Under the pieces are notes generated by a model. It saw only the letters and a program-made list of their open reading frames with translations, ran no database searches and was not told the DNA's origin. The position numbers were made by a program, and so were the translations under genes. A stretch of DNA of 40,621 nt, from positions 1-40,621 of the forward strand of contig CANRFZ010000021.1 of NCBI GenBank assembly GCA_947630025.1. Direction: 5' to 3'. Origin of the DNA: an uncultured Lachnospiraceae bacterium (lineage in GTDB: Bacteria > Bacillota > Clostridia > Lachnospirales > Lachnospiraceae). Positions 23,581 through 33,300 of the stretch are shown piece after piece. Position 1 is the stretch's first letter; the number at the start of each line of letters is the position of its first letter.

Positions 23581-25245
23581 ATGAATAGAGATATGAAAAA
23601 CAAAAAAATTAATTTTATGGATATGTACACAAAAGAAAACTGTACAGAGATTTTACCGAATGAGTCCAGAATAGCTTTTTTGAGAAAGCGAAATAGTAAC
23701 TACATGAACTATATAGCTTTGAGTTTTGAGAATCGAAAAATAACATATGAAGAATTGCATGAAAGAATAGACCAGTATGCCAAAGCCTTGTACCAATTTG
23801 GCGTCAGATCGGAAGAAAAAGTGGCAATTAATGTCATGAATACACCAGAATCCGTATTCCTTCTTTATGCTTTAGACAAGATTGGCTGCACGGTTATAGG
23901 GCTTAGTCCGTTAAACAATGAATACAAGATGAAAAGAGATTTAGAATTAACAAAACCGAATCGCATCATTTCAATTGATGTTATATATGACAAAGCAAAA
24001 GATGCAGCACAAAAATTGCATATTTCACCCATACTTTTTCCTATAGATGCTAAAGAAGCATTATCCTTGCCAGACGCCGAAGGATCAGAAAACAACTTGT
24101 TACAAATAATAAATGAATCCGGAAATTGTGATACACAAGTTCATTACTATAATCCAGAGAACACAACAGATATTTTGTTTACCGGTGGAAGTACTGGAGT
24201 ACATAAGGGTGTAGAACTAATTGGAAATGGGTTAAACTGTGTTGTTCAAGCATTGGATCATGTATTCCATTTAGAAGCTGGTATGGTGCATTTAGGAAAT
24301 GTCCCTTTTGGACATATGGCGTTTGGAAGATTGGTATTACATTATGCGTTAGCAAATAATTTGAATTATGCATTAACTCTAAAAATGTCACCACAAGAGT
24401 TTTTAGCTGAGTTAATTAGAACAGGTGCGCATGGCGCTACTGGCGGGCCAATTCATTGGGAAAGTCTTATTCATCATCCACTATTAAAAGAAGGCTGTTT
24501 AGCTAATTTAAAACAAGCAACCTCAGGCGGAGAATATTTCAAACCCCAAAAACGTCGGCTTGCCAATGAAGCTATACATTATGCAGGAAGTCAAACTTCA
24601 ATCGGCGATGGCCTTGGATTAACTGAAATGTGGGCGATGACACATATATGTTTAAGCGGTAAAAATACTCCTAATACTGTTGGGTACACTGTGCCATATG
24701 TCGAAGCTAAAATTGTAGATGATGACTACAATGAAGTGAAATCTGGCGAATATGGCAATTTAATGGTTAAGGGCCCGGGAATGATGAAGGGTTATTTTAA
24801 TAATTCTTCTGAAACACGGAAAGTTTTTTGGTATGACAAAAATGGTGCAAAATGGTACAATACCGGCGATATAGCAAGAAAAACCGGCATAGATAATGAA
24901 GAATATGAATATGTTGGGCGGAAAAAACGCAATTTTGTCTGCGGTGTTGATAATATTTATCCGGAACAGATAGAAGAACTTTTGCTGAAAATCCCAAATA
25001 TACGTGAAGCAGTCGTCACTAAAGTCCCTGATGATAAAGTGCAGTATTTACCCAAATATCATATTAGTGTTTATGACATGAAATTTAATCAGGGAGAACT
25101 TGAAAAAAAGATTAATGAAACAATAGAATCTACAATTGGAAAAAGTGCAAAGCCAGGATATATCGAATATACGGACAAACCACTACCTAGAACTGATAAC
25201 GGAAAATTAGATGTAACATTGTTGGAGAGACAAGATAATCAATAA
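23581..25245 (+). CDS. Stand-alone ANL-family adenylating enzyme (acyl-CoA synthetase/AMP ligase-like)
   Basis: 554 residues with all core motifs of AMP-forming ligases: A3 LFTGGSTGVHKG (199-210), A5 GDGLGLTEMWA (342-352), A7 WYNTGD (425-430), A8 YVGRKKRNFVCGVDNIYPEQIEELL (444-468) and A10 PRTDNGKLD with the catalytic lysine K542. These enzymes make an acyl- or aminoacyl-AMP from a carboxylic acid and ATP and then pass the acyl group to CoA or a carrier protein. No carrier protein, acyltransferase or other pathway gene is next to it, so substrate and acceptor are unknown. The codon use is strongly AT-rich compared with ptsI and ackA, which points to transfer. Regulated by the divergent XRE gene through the two operators. 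Confidence 0.88.
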   Translation: MNRDMKNKKINFMDMYTKENCTEILPNESRIAFLRKRNSNYMNYIALSFENRKITYEELHERIDQYAKALYQFGVRSEEKVAINVMNTPESVFLLYALDKIGCTVIGLSPLNNEYKMKRDLELTKPNRIISIDVIYDKAKDAAQKLHISPILFPIDAKEALSLPDAEGSENNLLQIINESGNCDTQVHYYNPENTTDILFTGGSTGVHKGVELIGNGLNCVVQALDHVFHLEAGMVHLGNVPFGHMAFGRLVLHYALANNLNYALTLKMSPQEFLAELIRTGAHGATGGPIHWESLIHHPLLKEGCLANLKQATSGGEYFKPQKRRLANEAIHYAGSQTSIGDGLGLTEMWAMTHICLSGKNTPNTVGYTVPYVEAKIVDDDYNEVKSGEYGNLMVKGPGMMKGYFNNSSETRKVFWYDKNGAKWYNTGDIARKTGIDNEEYEYVGRKKRNFVCGVDNIYPEQIEELLLKIPNIREAVVTKVPDDKVQYLPKYHISVYDMKFNQGELEKKINETIESTIGKSAKPGYIEYTDKPLPRTDNGKLDVTLLERQDNQ

Positions 25246-25317
25246 AATTTATTCAAAAATTTCTTAAATGACAACACCGCATAAAGCATGACAACAACAT
25301 CGGCGGTGCGGCGGTAA

Positions 25318-25460
25318 TCAGAAATTCAAAATATAAGACCAAAAGCTCGTTTCCGGCGGCTGAAACGTGTCGGCCGTATCGGAGACGGGCGCTTGATTTT
25401 GGCGGGCTTGTGCGAGAGCACTTGCCTCTGTAATTATACTGAAAACGAGCAGAAAAATAC
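25318..25460 (-). other. Possible coding remnant in gene-poor stretch 25246-25580
   Basis: In this 335-base gap the middle is GC-rich between AT-rich flanks. On the minus strand a frame without a start codon reads TEASALAQARQNQAPVSDTA and ends PPETSFWSYILNF before TGA at 25318. The composition looks protein-like, suggesting the 3' end of a lost gene, but I do not recognise it. The direct repeat ATGACAACA occurs at 25268 and 25288. The right end is the abiE promoter. Confidence 0.3.
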
Positions 25461-25546
25461 ACTAATAATTATTATATGCCCATTCGTCTTTGAAAATGTC
25501 AAGATTCAATTATCGGCACGCAAAAATAAAAAATTGTTTGTATTTA

Positions 25547-25595
25547 GTTATTGCAAGGGAGAACTCACTGTGTTACAATAAATGCACACAATAAC
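25547..25595 (+). promoter_or_regulatory. abiE promoter with flanking inverted repeat
   Basis: TTGCAA (25551-25556) and TACAAT (25574-25579) are 17 bases apart. Inverted arms GTTATTG (25547-25553) and CAATAAC (25589-25595) flank them, and ACAATAA occurs twice directly (25575, 25588). AbiEi antitoxins are known to repress their own promoter through inverted repeats, so these arms are candidate sites. The -10 ends just three bases before the first ATG. Confidence 0.55.
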
Positions 25596-25626
25596 GCAAA
25601 GCAGCGTGCGGAAAGTTGGTGCTCAT

Positions 25627-26232
25627 TTGAATCAAAAGGAGATTGCTCAAAATGTGCTCAAAGGTAACGGCGGAATTGCTAAAACCGCCGACTTTGTTGC
25701 GGTAGGCATAAAAAAATATGATGTAGCGGCGCTATGCAAGGAAGGTTTTCTCGAACGTGTTCGGCGTGGGGTGTATCAATTGCCGGGCAACGATCAAATA
25801 ACAGAAGAACAGTTGCTCCGCGAACTGCTGCCGCAGGGAATCATTTGCATGGAGTCCGCACTGTTTCATTACGGATATAGCGATTTTGCACCTCGTGCTT
25901 GGTCTGTTGCCGTACCGAGAACAGCATCCAGAGCAGTCGGAAATATCGGAGAATTTCCAGTCAGGGCCTATTACATTCAAAAAGAATATTTTTCAATTGG
26001 GAAGACTGTTGAAAACTTCAACGGTGTGATACTCCCTACATATGATCGAGAACGCACTGTTTGCGACTGTTTCAAATACCGGACAAAGCTCGACAATGAA
26101 ACCTTCAACAAAGCGTTGAATGCCTATGTCGCAGATGACCAGAAAAATCTCGCCAATTTGTCCATGTATGCAAAAAAAATGAAGCTATACACAAAAGTAA
26201 TGAACGTGATGGAGGTGCTGCTGAGTGGCTGA
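25627..26232 (+). CDS. abiEi: AbiEi-family antitoxin (type IV toxin-antitoxin)
   Basis: 201 residues if started at the TTG at 25627 (LNQKEIAQNVLKGNGGIAKT). The frame is open from an ATG at 25582, but that ATG lies at the expected transcription start and has no ribosome site; GGAAAG lies 11 bases before the TTG. The N-terminal winged helix (GGIAKTADFVAVGIKKYDVAALCKEGFLERVRRGVYQLPG) and the C-terminal antitoxin domain (ESALFHYGYSDFAPRAWSVAVPR, VILPTYDRERTVCDCF) match AbiEi proteins. It represses the operon and counteracts AbiEii without binding it. The stop overlaps the toxin gene by 8 bases. Confidence 0.9.
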   Translation: MNQKEIAQNVLKGNGGIAKTADFVAVGIKKYDVAALCKEGFLERVRRGVYQLPGNDQITEEQLLRELLPQGIICMESALFHYGYSDFAPRAWSVAVPRTASRAVGNIGEFPVRAYYIQKEYFSIGKTVENFNGVILPTYDRERTVCDCFKYRTKLDNETFNKALNAYVADDQKNLANLSMYAKKMKLYTKVMNVMEVLLSG

Positions 26233-27121
26233 TCTTGCTGCGTCCGTGCTGGCGCGTTTGAAAAACAAAGCGAAGGAAAGCGGCAGAAGCTTTCAGCTAT
26301 GTTTGCAGCTTTTCTGCCAAGAAGAATTTCTTCGACGACTGGAAAAATCCAAATATGCGGAAAACCTCGTTCTGAAAGGCGGACTGTTCATCTATTCCAT
26401 TACGGACTTTGATAGCCGCGTTACCGTTGATGTTGATTTCTTGCTTAAAAAGATTCCAAACACTCCTGAACGGCTCAAAGTGGTACTGGAAGAAATCATA
26501 GCGATGAAAACCGGCAATGATTTTATTTCATTTGAAATCAAAGACATCTCTCCAATCGCTATTGCCAAGAAGTACGCTGGAATCGGCGCGTCTATGATTG
26601 CCCGGATTAAAAATACCAGAACACCGTTTGGCATTGACTTCGGCTTCGGTGATGTAATCGTTCCGAAACAGGAAAAACGGAAAATTCCGACGCAGCTTGC
26701 GGATTTTGACTCACCGACTGTGAACACGTATTCGTTGGAAACGACTGTTGCCGAAAAGCTTGATGCGATCCTCAGTTTGATGGAGTTCTCCAGCCGGATG
26801 AAGGATTATTACGACCTCTATTACCTTGCAAACAAGTTCGATTTCGACGGTGCAACGCTGACGGAAGCGCTGAAAAGGACCTTTGAAAACCGTGGGCACC
26901 ACTTCACTGTTGAGCAGTTCGAGCAGGTCATGGCTTTCGGCGGTGACAACGCCATGCAAAAGAAATGGAAAGCATTTTGTCGGAAGATTGATACGAAAAC
27001 GGATGATTTCGATACGGTGCTGAAAACGATAAAAGAATTCTTGGCAGAGCCATTTGCAATGACATTTGAAGATGCAGCTTTTCATTTAAAGTGGTTCGTT
27101 GAAAAACAGAGTTGGGAATAA
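26225..27121 (+). CDS. abiEii: AbiEii-family nucleotidyltransferase toxin
   Basis: 298 residues from a GTG at 26225, eight bases after GGAGGTG and inside the end of abiEi. The nucleotidyltransferase motifs are LVLKGGLFIYSI (about 57-68) and the metal-binding VTVDVDFLL (about 74-82). Further matches to the family are ETTVAEKLDAILSLMEFSSRMKDYYDLYYL and the helical C-terminus. AbiEii toxins transfer nucleotides, reported on tRNA ends for related enzymes, and stop growth of phage-infected cells. The pair lies in an accessory patch between ptsI-like and ackA and appears complete. Confidence 0.92.
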   Translation: MADLAASVLARLKNKAKESGRSFQLCLQLFCQEEFLRRLEKSKYAENLVLKGGLFIYSITDFDSRVTVDVDFLLKKIPNTPERLKVVLEEIIAMKTGNDFISFEIKDISPIAIAKKYAGIGASMIARIKNTRTPFGIDFGFGDVIVPKQEKRKIPTQLADFDSPTVNTYSLETTVAEKLDAILSLMEFSSRMKDYYDLYYLANKFDFDGATLTEALKRTFENRGHHFTVEQFEQVMAFGGDNAMQKKWKAFCRKIDTKTDDFDTVLKTIKEFLAEPFAMTFEDAAFHLKWFVEKQSWE

Positions 27122-27159
27122 AATTTCTACGACAAATCCATATTGGAGGACGCGATATT

Positions 27160-27492
27160 ATGGCAAAAGTATCATATAAAACCGAAGATCAAGTCCGTGA
27201 TGGAGCAAAGATTACTTTGGGCTTTGATAAATTCAGCAGGGCACCAAGCAAATCACAACATTTAATCAACTTGGTTTCAAAGGATTTACTGACAAACCGG
27301 ACGGTTGGTATCTCCCTGATGACCTAAACTCTCCTGCAATCATTTTAGAAACAAAATCAGCGGCAGAAGATATTTCCCTGCAAAAATGGGACAAAGAACT
27401 CAACAAAAACTGCAATATTGTTCTGAAAAAATATAAACAAGTGGTCGGCATTTTGTATAACGGCACAGATATTCGAGTTTTCTTGGATACAA
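27160..27492 (+). pseudogene. Frameshifted, truncated N-terminus of a restriction-modification enzyme
   Basis: An ATG at 27160, nine bases after GGAGG, opens MAKVSYKTEDQVRDGAKITL, but this frame stops at 27327. From about 27249 the next frame continues with QITTFNQLGFKGFTDKPDGW, YLPDDLNSPAIILETKSAAE and KKYKQVVGILYNGTDIRVF, so one frameshift broke the gene. The pattern PDGW...IILETK is a PD-(D/E)xK nuclease signature, as found at the N-terminus of fused restriction-methylase enzymes (type IIG/type I related). The homology-like reading ends at about 27485, right at the ackA stop, so the methylase and specificity parts are missing. Confidence 0.75.
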
Positions 27493-28707
27493 TTACTGCT
27501 GCGCTTTTGGGGATGATGTCAGGCGCACGGTCTCCCGCGCAATCGCCAGCTCCTCGTTGGTGGGAACGACCATTGTCACAACCTTTGCGCCCTCGTCGGA
27601 CAGAATCACTTCCTCGCCCCGCAGCTTATTCTTCTCGGGATCGATATTCGTTCCGAGGAAACCGATGTACTGGCCGATCGCTGCTCTGGCCTCGGCGTTG
27701 TTCTCGCCTACACCCGCCGTAAATACGATGACGTCCACGCCGTTCATCGCCGCGGCGTAAGCGCCGATATACTTACCTACCCGGTAAGCGTATGTCTCTA
27801 ACGCTGTCTGGGCGGCCTCGTTACCATGGGCGGCAGCCTCCGCCAGATCGCGGAAATCGCTGGACACGCCGCCGGACAGTCCCAGCACGCCGGACTTTTT
27901 ATTCAGAATATGAATTACCTGCTCGGCGCTGATATGCTCTTTGTCCGCCAGAAACGTAATGATCGCCGGGTCCAGATCGCCGGAGCGGGTACCCATGATC
28001 AGCCCTTCTAACGGCGTCAGGCCCATCGATGTGTCAACCGACTCTCCGTTTTTGACCGCCGACACGGAGGCGCCGTTCCCCAGATGGCAGACGATAATCT
28101 TTAAGTCCCTGACGTCTTTTCCCAGAATCTCGGCCGCGCGCTTCGACACGAAATCGTGGCTGGTGCCGTGAAATCCGTAGCGGCGCACTTTGTAATCCTC
28201 ATAGTAAGACAACGGCAGGCCGTACAGATACGCTTTCTTTGGCATCGTCTGATGAAACGCCGTGTCGAACACGCCGACCATCGGCACATCCGGCATGATT
28301 TCCCGGCAGGAATTGATACCGATCAGATTGGCGGGATTGTGCAGCGGCGCCAGATCGTTGCACTCCTCCACCGCCGCGATCACCTCGTCGGTTATGACGA
28401 CGGACGACGCAAATTTCTCGCCGCCGTGTACGATGCGGTGTCCTACCGCGTCTATCTCGTCCAGCGATTTGATCACGCCCACTGCCGGGTCCGTCAGCTT
28501 CTCGATCACCAGCTTGACCGCCGCTGTATGGTTCGGCATATCCGCCTCCGTGCGGATCTTTTCCCCGCCCTTGGGCTGATGCACGATGGCGCTGCCGTCG
28601 ATGCCGATCCTTTCACACAGTCCTTTGGCCAGCACTTCTTCCGATCCGCTGTCGATCAACTGATATTTCAGGGAAGAAGAACCGCAGTTAATAACTAATA
28701 CATTCAT
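27493..28707 (-). CDS. ackA: Acetate kinase
   Basis: 404 residues, normal length. Both family signatures are present: [16 protein letters not shown] at the N-terminus and [10 protein letters not shown] further on, with [37 protein letters not shown] and the late [10 protein letters not shown]. It converts acetyl phosphate and ADP to acetate and ATP, the main ATP-yielding step of acetate fermentation. pta is not adjacent. The start is preceded by AAAGGGG. The 3' end marks the right border of the accessory patch. Confidence 0.97.
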   Translation of the reverse strand: MNVLVINCGSSSLKYQLIDSGSEEVLAKGLCERIGIDGSAIVHQPKGGEKIRTEADMPNHTAAVKLVIEKLTDPAVGVIKSLDEIDAVGHRIVHGGEKFASSVVITDEVIAAVEECNDLAPLHNPANLIGINSCREIMPDVPMVGVFDTAFHQTMPKKAYLYGLPLSYYEDYKVRRYGFHGTSHDFVSKRAAEILGKDVRDLKIIVCHLGNGASVSAVKNGESVDTSMGLTPLEGLIMGTRSGDLDPAIITFLADKEHISAEQVIHILNKKSGVLGLSGGVSSDFRDLAEAAAHGNEAAQTALETYAYRVGKYIGAYAAAMNGVDVIVFTAGVGENNAEARAAIGQYIGFLGTNIDPEKNKLRGEEVILSDEGAKVVTMVVPTNEELAIARETVRLTSSPKAQQ

Positions 28708-28800
28708 GATAAATGCCCCTTTCCGTCTGCGCCCGCCTGCACACCGCGGTTTTCAGACGTCCTCGTTTTATTTTTTATCATCCAAACCCGGAACGGCCTT

Positions 28801-30234
28801 TTAATAAGCCCTTCCCCAATATACCATCTTCTTGGCGGGCCTGCCGCAGCATACGCACGTATCGCTGATCTGCTCCTGCTCGAACGGCATACAACGGCTC
28901 GTGACTGCCAGCTCGTCTTTGATCTTATCCTCGCACTCCTGTCTGCCGCACCACATCGCCTTCACGAATCCGGACTTCTCCGCAAACAGTCTGCAAAACT
29001 CCTCGTAGTTCCCCGCGGTGTAAGTGTGCGCATCCCTGTGCGCCCTGGCGCGTTCCAGCATCTCCCGCTGCATCGTCTCCAGAATCCCGCCTGCCGTCTT
29101 CTCCAGCTCCTCCAGCGCCGCCTCGGTCTTTTCACCCGTATCGCGGCGGCAGATCACGCACCTGCCCGCCTCGATATCCTTCGGCCCTATCTCCACGCGG
29201 ATCGGAATGCCGCGCATCTCCTGTTCGGAGAACTTCCAGCCGGGGCTCTTGTCCGTATCGTCCACTTTGACGCGGAAGCTGCCGCACAGTCTGTCGCGCA
29301 GCTCATACGCCTTCTCCAGCACGCCCTCTTTCTTCTGCTGGATCGGAATAATCATAATCTGCGTGGGCGCGATTCTGGGCGGCAGCACCAGCCCGGAATT
29401 GTCGCCGTGCACCATGATCAACGCGCCGATCAGACGGGTGGATGCGCCCCAAGAGGTCTGATGGACATATTTTAACGTGTTGTCCTTATCCGTAAACTGG
29501 ATGCCGAACGCTTTCGCAAATCCGTCGCCGAAGTTGTGGCTGGTGCCCGACTGCAGCGCTTTGCCGTCGTGCATCAGCGCTTCTATCGTGTAGGTCGCAA
29601 CCGCGCCGGCAAATTTTTCCTTGTCCGTCTTGCGGCCCTTGATCACCGGAACCGCCAATACCTGTTCGCAGAAATCCGCGTACACGTTGAGCATCTGTAT
29701 CGTCCGCTCCTCCGCCTCCTCCGCGGTGGCGTGGGCGGTATGTCCCTCCTGCCACAGAAATTCACGGCTCCGCAGGAAAGGTCTGGTCTCCTTCTCCCAG
29801 CGCACGACCGAGCACCACTGGTTGCATACCTGTGGAAGATCGCGGTAGGACTGAACCACGTTTTTGTAATAATCGCAGAACAGTGTCTCCGACGTCGGTC
29901 TTACGCACAGTCTCTCCTGCAGCGGCTGCATCCCGCCGTGAGTCACCCATGCCACCTCCGGCGCAAAGCCTTCCACGTGGTCTTTCTCTTTGTTTAAAAG
30001 GCTCTCCGAGATAAACATCGGCAGATATACATTCTGCACGCCCGTTGCCTTAAACATCTCGTCCATCTGCTTCTGGATCAGCTCCCAGATCGCATAGCCC
30101 GCGGGCCTGAATACCATACATCCCTTGATGCTCGTGTAGTCTAAGAGCTCCGCTTTCTTCACTACGTCCGTGTACCACTGTGCGAAATCGTCCTCCATGG
30201 AGGTGATCGCTTCCACTAATTTCTTGTCAGCCAT
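28801..30234 (-). CDS. proS: Prolyl-tRNA synthetase, type 3 (archaeal/eukaryote-like)
   Basis: 477 residues, the length of the short ProRS class without the editing insertion. Class II features are [33 protein letters not shown] (motif 2 region) and [19 protein letters not shown] (motif 3 region), followed by the anticodon-binding domain and the C-terminal zinc-binding-like extension ending KMVYWGRAY, which is typical of this type. It charges tRNA-Pro. No T-box leader fits in the 70-base gap before it. Confidence 0.96.
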   Translation of the reverse strand: MADKKLVEAITSMEDDFAQWYTDVVKKAELLDYTSIKGCMVFRPAGYAIWELIQKQMDEMFKATGVQNVYLPMFISESLLNKEKDHVEGFAPEVAWVTHGGMQPLQERLCVRPTSETLFCDYYKNVVQSYRDLPQVCNQWCSVVRWEKETRPFLRSREFLWQEGHTAHATAEEAEERTIQMLNVYADFCEQVLAVPVIKGRKTDKEKFAGAVATYTIEALMHDGKALQSGTSHNFGDGFAKAFGIQFTDKDNTLKYVHQTSWGASTRLIGALIMVHGDNSGLVLPPRIAPTQIMIIPIQQKKEGVLEKAYELRDRLCGSFRVKVDDTDKSPGWKFSEQEMRGIPIRVEIGPKDIEAGRCVICRRDTGEKTEAALEELEKTAGGILETMQREMLERARAHRDAHTYTAGNYEEFCRLFAEKSGFVKAMWCGRQECEDKIKDELAVTSRCMPFEQEQISDTCVCCGRPAKKMVYWGRAY

Positions 30235-30304
30235 TTCCGTTTCCTTCCTTTTATCTTGTTAGCTCAGTCATAAGAATCCCCATTTCGGAGCGTTTTAATT
30301 TATC

Positions 30305-33300
30305 CTATCCGTCCGCGCGTGTTTTGTCAAGATATGCGCCCACACCCATCAGCAGGAAAATAAACGGCGTACACAACACCTGCTGGTAACAGAAGAAGTT
30401 GCAACACATATAAGCGGCGCAGGCAGCCGCGATCCCGATCCGCCGCCCATCTGTGCCGCCCGCCTTCCTGCCGCTTCTGATCGAGGAGACAAAGATACCC
30501 GCATAGGCCGCCGCGCCGAAGACGCCGCCGTTGATCAGGATGTTCAGCCATTCATTGTGGGCGTTGGTAAGCTGCATACTGCCCCATAGCGCCGCCGCTT
30601 CTTCGCTATGACAGGCGGACGCATAACTGTAAAAACAGTCCGGCCCTATGCCGAACAGCTTCTGTAAAAGATTCTCTCCGGCAAACAAGCGTGCGCTAAA
30701 GCTCCAGATACGGCCCCTGCCGTTGCCCCACTCCGCATTCCAGACCAGATACGGAACCGCCTGAAGCCGCTCCGAGATCCATGCCGGCAGGATATGTACG
30801 GCATTCATGACGACCAACGCTGCCGCGCCCGCCGCCGCTGCCGCCGCCAGTGCCGGAAGCCATCGGCACCACCGCTGCACCCGTCCGGCGGGGTAGGGCC
30901 GGGATGCCGCCTGCTGCCGCACGGCCAGAAGAACGGACGCGGCCAGACAGACGAACAGAAGCACCCATGTCAGGGCGGAATCCCACATAAGCGCCGTCAC
31001 GGAGTCGGGATAAAAATCAGGCGCGGGGTTGCGCCGCATCAGCGCTCCCATCCCTTTGCCTGTGGCAAAAAACAACGTCAGCATCCTCATGTAACGCCCC
31101 ATCGTCCGCCGCTCTCCGGCGCAGGGCACGACGAACACCAGAAGCGCTCCGAGCAGGCCGATATAGGCGCTGTCGCTATTCTGCGTCACCAGCGTGCAGA
31201 AGCCGACGGTCAGAAAGATGCCGTAGAGAATCCGCAGCGGCTTTTTCTGTGCAAACAGAAAACCGCCCATCCCCACAGGCAGCGTAACGATAAGAAAGCT
31301 GCCGTACCAAGTGGCCTGTCCCAGCGTGGACAGAAATTCCGCCCGCTGCACGCCGCTAAGCCCCTCGTAAAAGCCCAGCGGATCGATCTGCAGCCTGTGC
31401 AGGATGCCGATGCCGTAGGCGGCGCACGCCATCAGCAGAAGGGCCCCTGTCATGACGCGGTGGTATCTGCCGCAGCGCGACACCGCCAGATAGATCAGCA
31501 CGAAGCTAAGCTGCGACATGAAACCCATGTACCAGCCCTTGGAGCCCCAGAAGGCGTCCGCGCGGAAACCGCCTGCCGCCGCCGCGATTCCCGTCAGGAT
31601 CAGATAGCACAGTACGAAACGGTCGGTCGCCGTCGTCTGTCCAAAGGCGGCTCGGACACTCACGAACCACTCCTTCGGGCCGTTATACGCCGCCGTGCGG
31701 CAGACCGCATAGACCGCCGCCAGCACGAGCAGCGTCAGGCAGCCCGGTATCATGAGATTCCGGTAAATGACGAATTTGGCGTCTCCTATTCCGTGATAGC
31801 CGTCTCTGGCGTAAAAGATCAGGCCGCCGCAGACCGCTATCATAAGCAGGGCCGTCAGTTTCTCCGCAAGACGGTGTACGCCGTCCGCGCAGTCCCGAAG
31901 CTGCTCCTTCTCGGACGGTTCATATGGCGCTGCCGTTTGCAGCGCTCCACCGTCCGGCGTTTCTGCCGCCTGCAGCGCCGCTTCGTCCGCCATCCCGGTG
32001 TCCTGCGCCGCCTGCGGCACGGCTCTGCAGACTCCCTCGCCGATTCCCAGCAGGATAAAGAGATACGGCGTACTCAGCACGTGCTGGAAGCTGACCAGAT
32101 TGTGCACCGTATAGGCGAGCACCGCCGTAAAACAAAGACAGGGCATCGGCCCGGAGGCGATTTTCCGGCCATACCGCACCAGAGCGGACGCCAGAATACC
32201 CACGTAGCACCCCGCGCCCAGAAGCCCCAGATTGACCGCCATCGTAAGCAGCTCATTGTGGGCGTTGGTAAGCCGCTGATTGACAAACCGATCCGCCAGC
32301 CGCCCGGCCAGCATAGGCACGTCATACACATATTCCGCGAAGCAGTCCGGCCCTATGCCTATGAGCTTCTGCAGCGGACTCATCCCGAGGAACGCATTGA
32401 TGCCGCAGTTCCACGCGGCGCCTCTGCCGTTGCCCCAGCCGTCCGCAAAGACTGTCAGGAACCCGTCTGCGTCTGTCGCCGCGCCGCCGGACGCTCTCCC
32501 GCCTAAGCAGAGCGCTGCCGCCCCGCAAAGGCACAGAAGCGCCGCTGCTGCCGCCGGAACATACCGCCGCATACCGCCGGACGCCGCAGAACCGTCCGCA
32601 CCGCCAGAAATCTTCTTTTTTTCAAATCCTTTCACCGTCGCATAGCAGCAGACCGCCGCCGCCAGAATCCCCCATGACACGGCGCCGGACAGCAGCACGG
32701 AGGCAGTCCCCGGCGAAGCGTCCGCTCCCCGCACATAGGTAAGCCGCAGCCCCGGCAGCAGAGCCATCCCGCTGCCTGTCACACAGGCGACGCCGAACAG
32801 AATGCACAGTTCTGCCAGACGGCGGCGGCCCCTGCCGCTGCCAAAGGACATCACCAGCAGAACCGCCCCCAGCAGCGCGAACACGAGGAACGCGCTTTCG
32901 CTGCCCTGCACGATGCCGATGAGCATGGCGATCACGCAGTATACGCCGGAGGCGGCCCGCACCCACACCCGGCTGCTGCGCCAGTATAACGCGATGCCCA
33001 GCGCCGCCGCCAGCGACCAGTAGCCGCAAAACCAGTTGATATTGCCCAGCGTGGAGAGATAGGCGTCCGTCTGCCCGGCCAGCGCGACCGGATAGAGGGA
33101 ATACCGATTACAGATCCCCAGCAGGAACACCGCTGCCGCCGCCGCAAGCCACACGCCGATCCACCTGATATGGCAGGAAAAATACCTCGAAAACAGAAAA
33201 TAGAGAAAGACAAAGAGAAGCTGCGTTATGGCGCCCATGCGCCAGCCCTCGACGCCCCACAACGCTTCCTTCCGATAGTCCGAACAGAGAAAAGAGAGCA

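Noticed and set aside
30235..30304. T-box riboswitch before proS
   Set aside because: Only 70 bases lie between the upstream stop and the start codon, too few for a T-box, and no specifier stem or terminator is seen.
30794..32506. 570-codon plus-strand frame opposite the O-antigen-ligase-like gene
   Set aside because: Gln/Arg/His-rich composition typical of antisense frames; the minus-strand frame has repeated membrane helices and family motifs.
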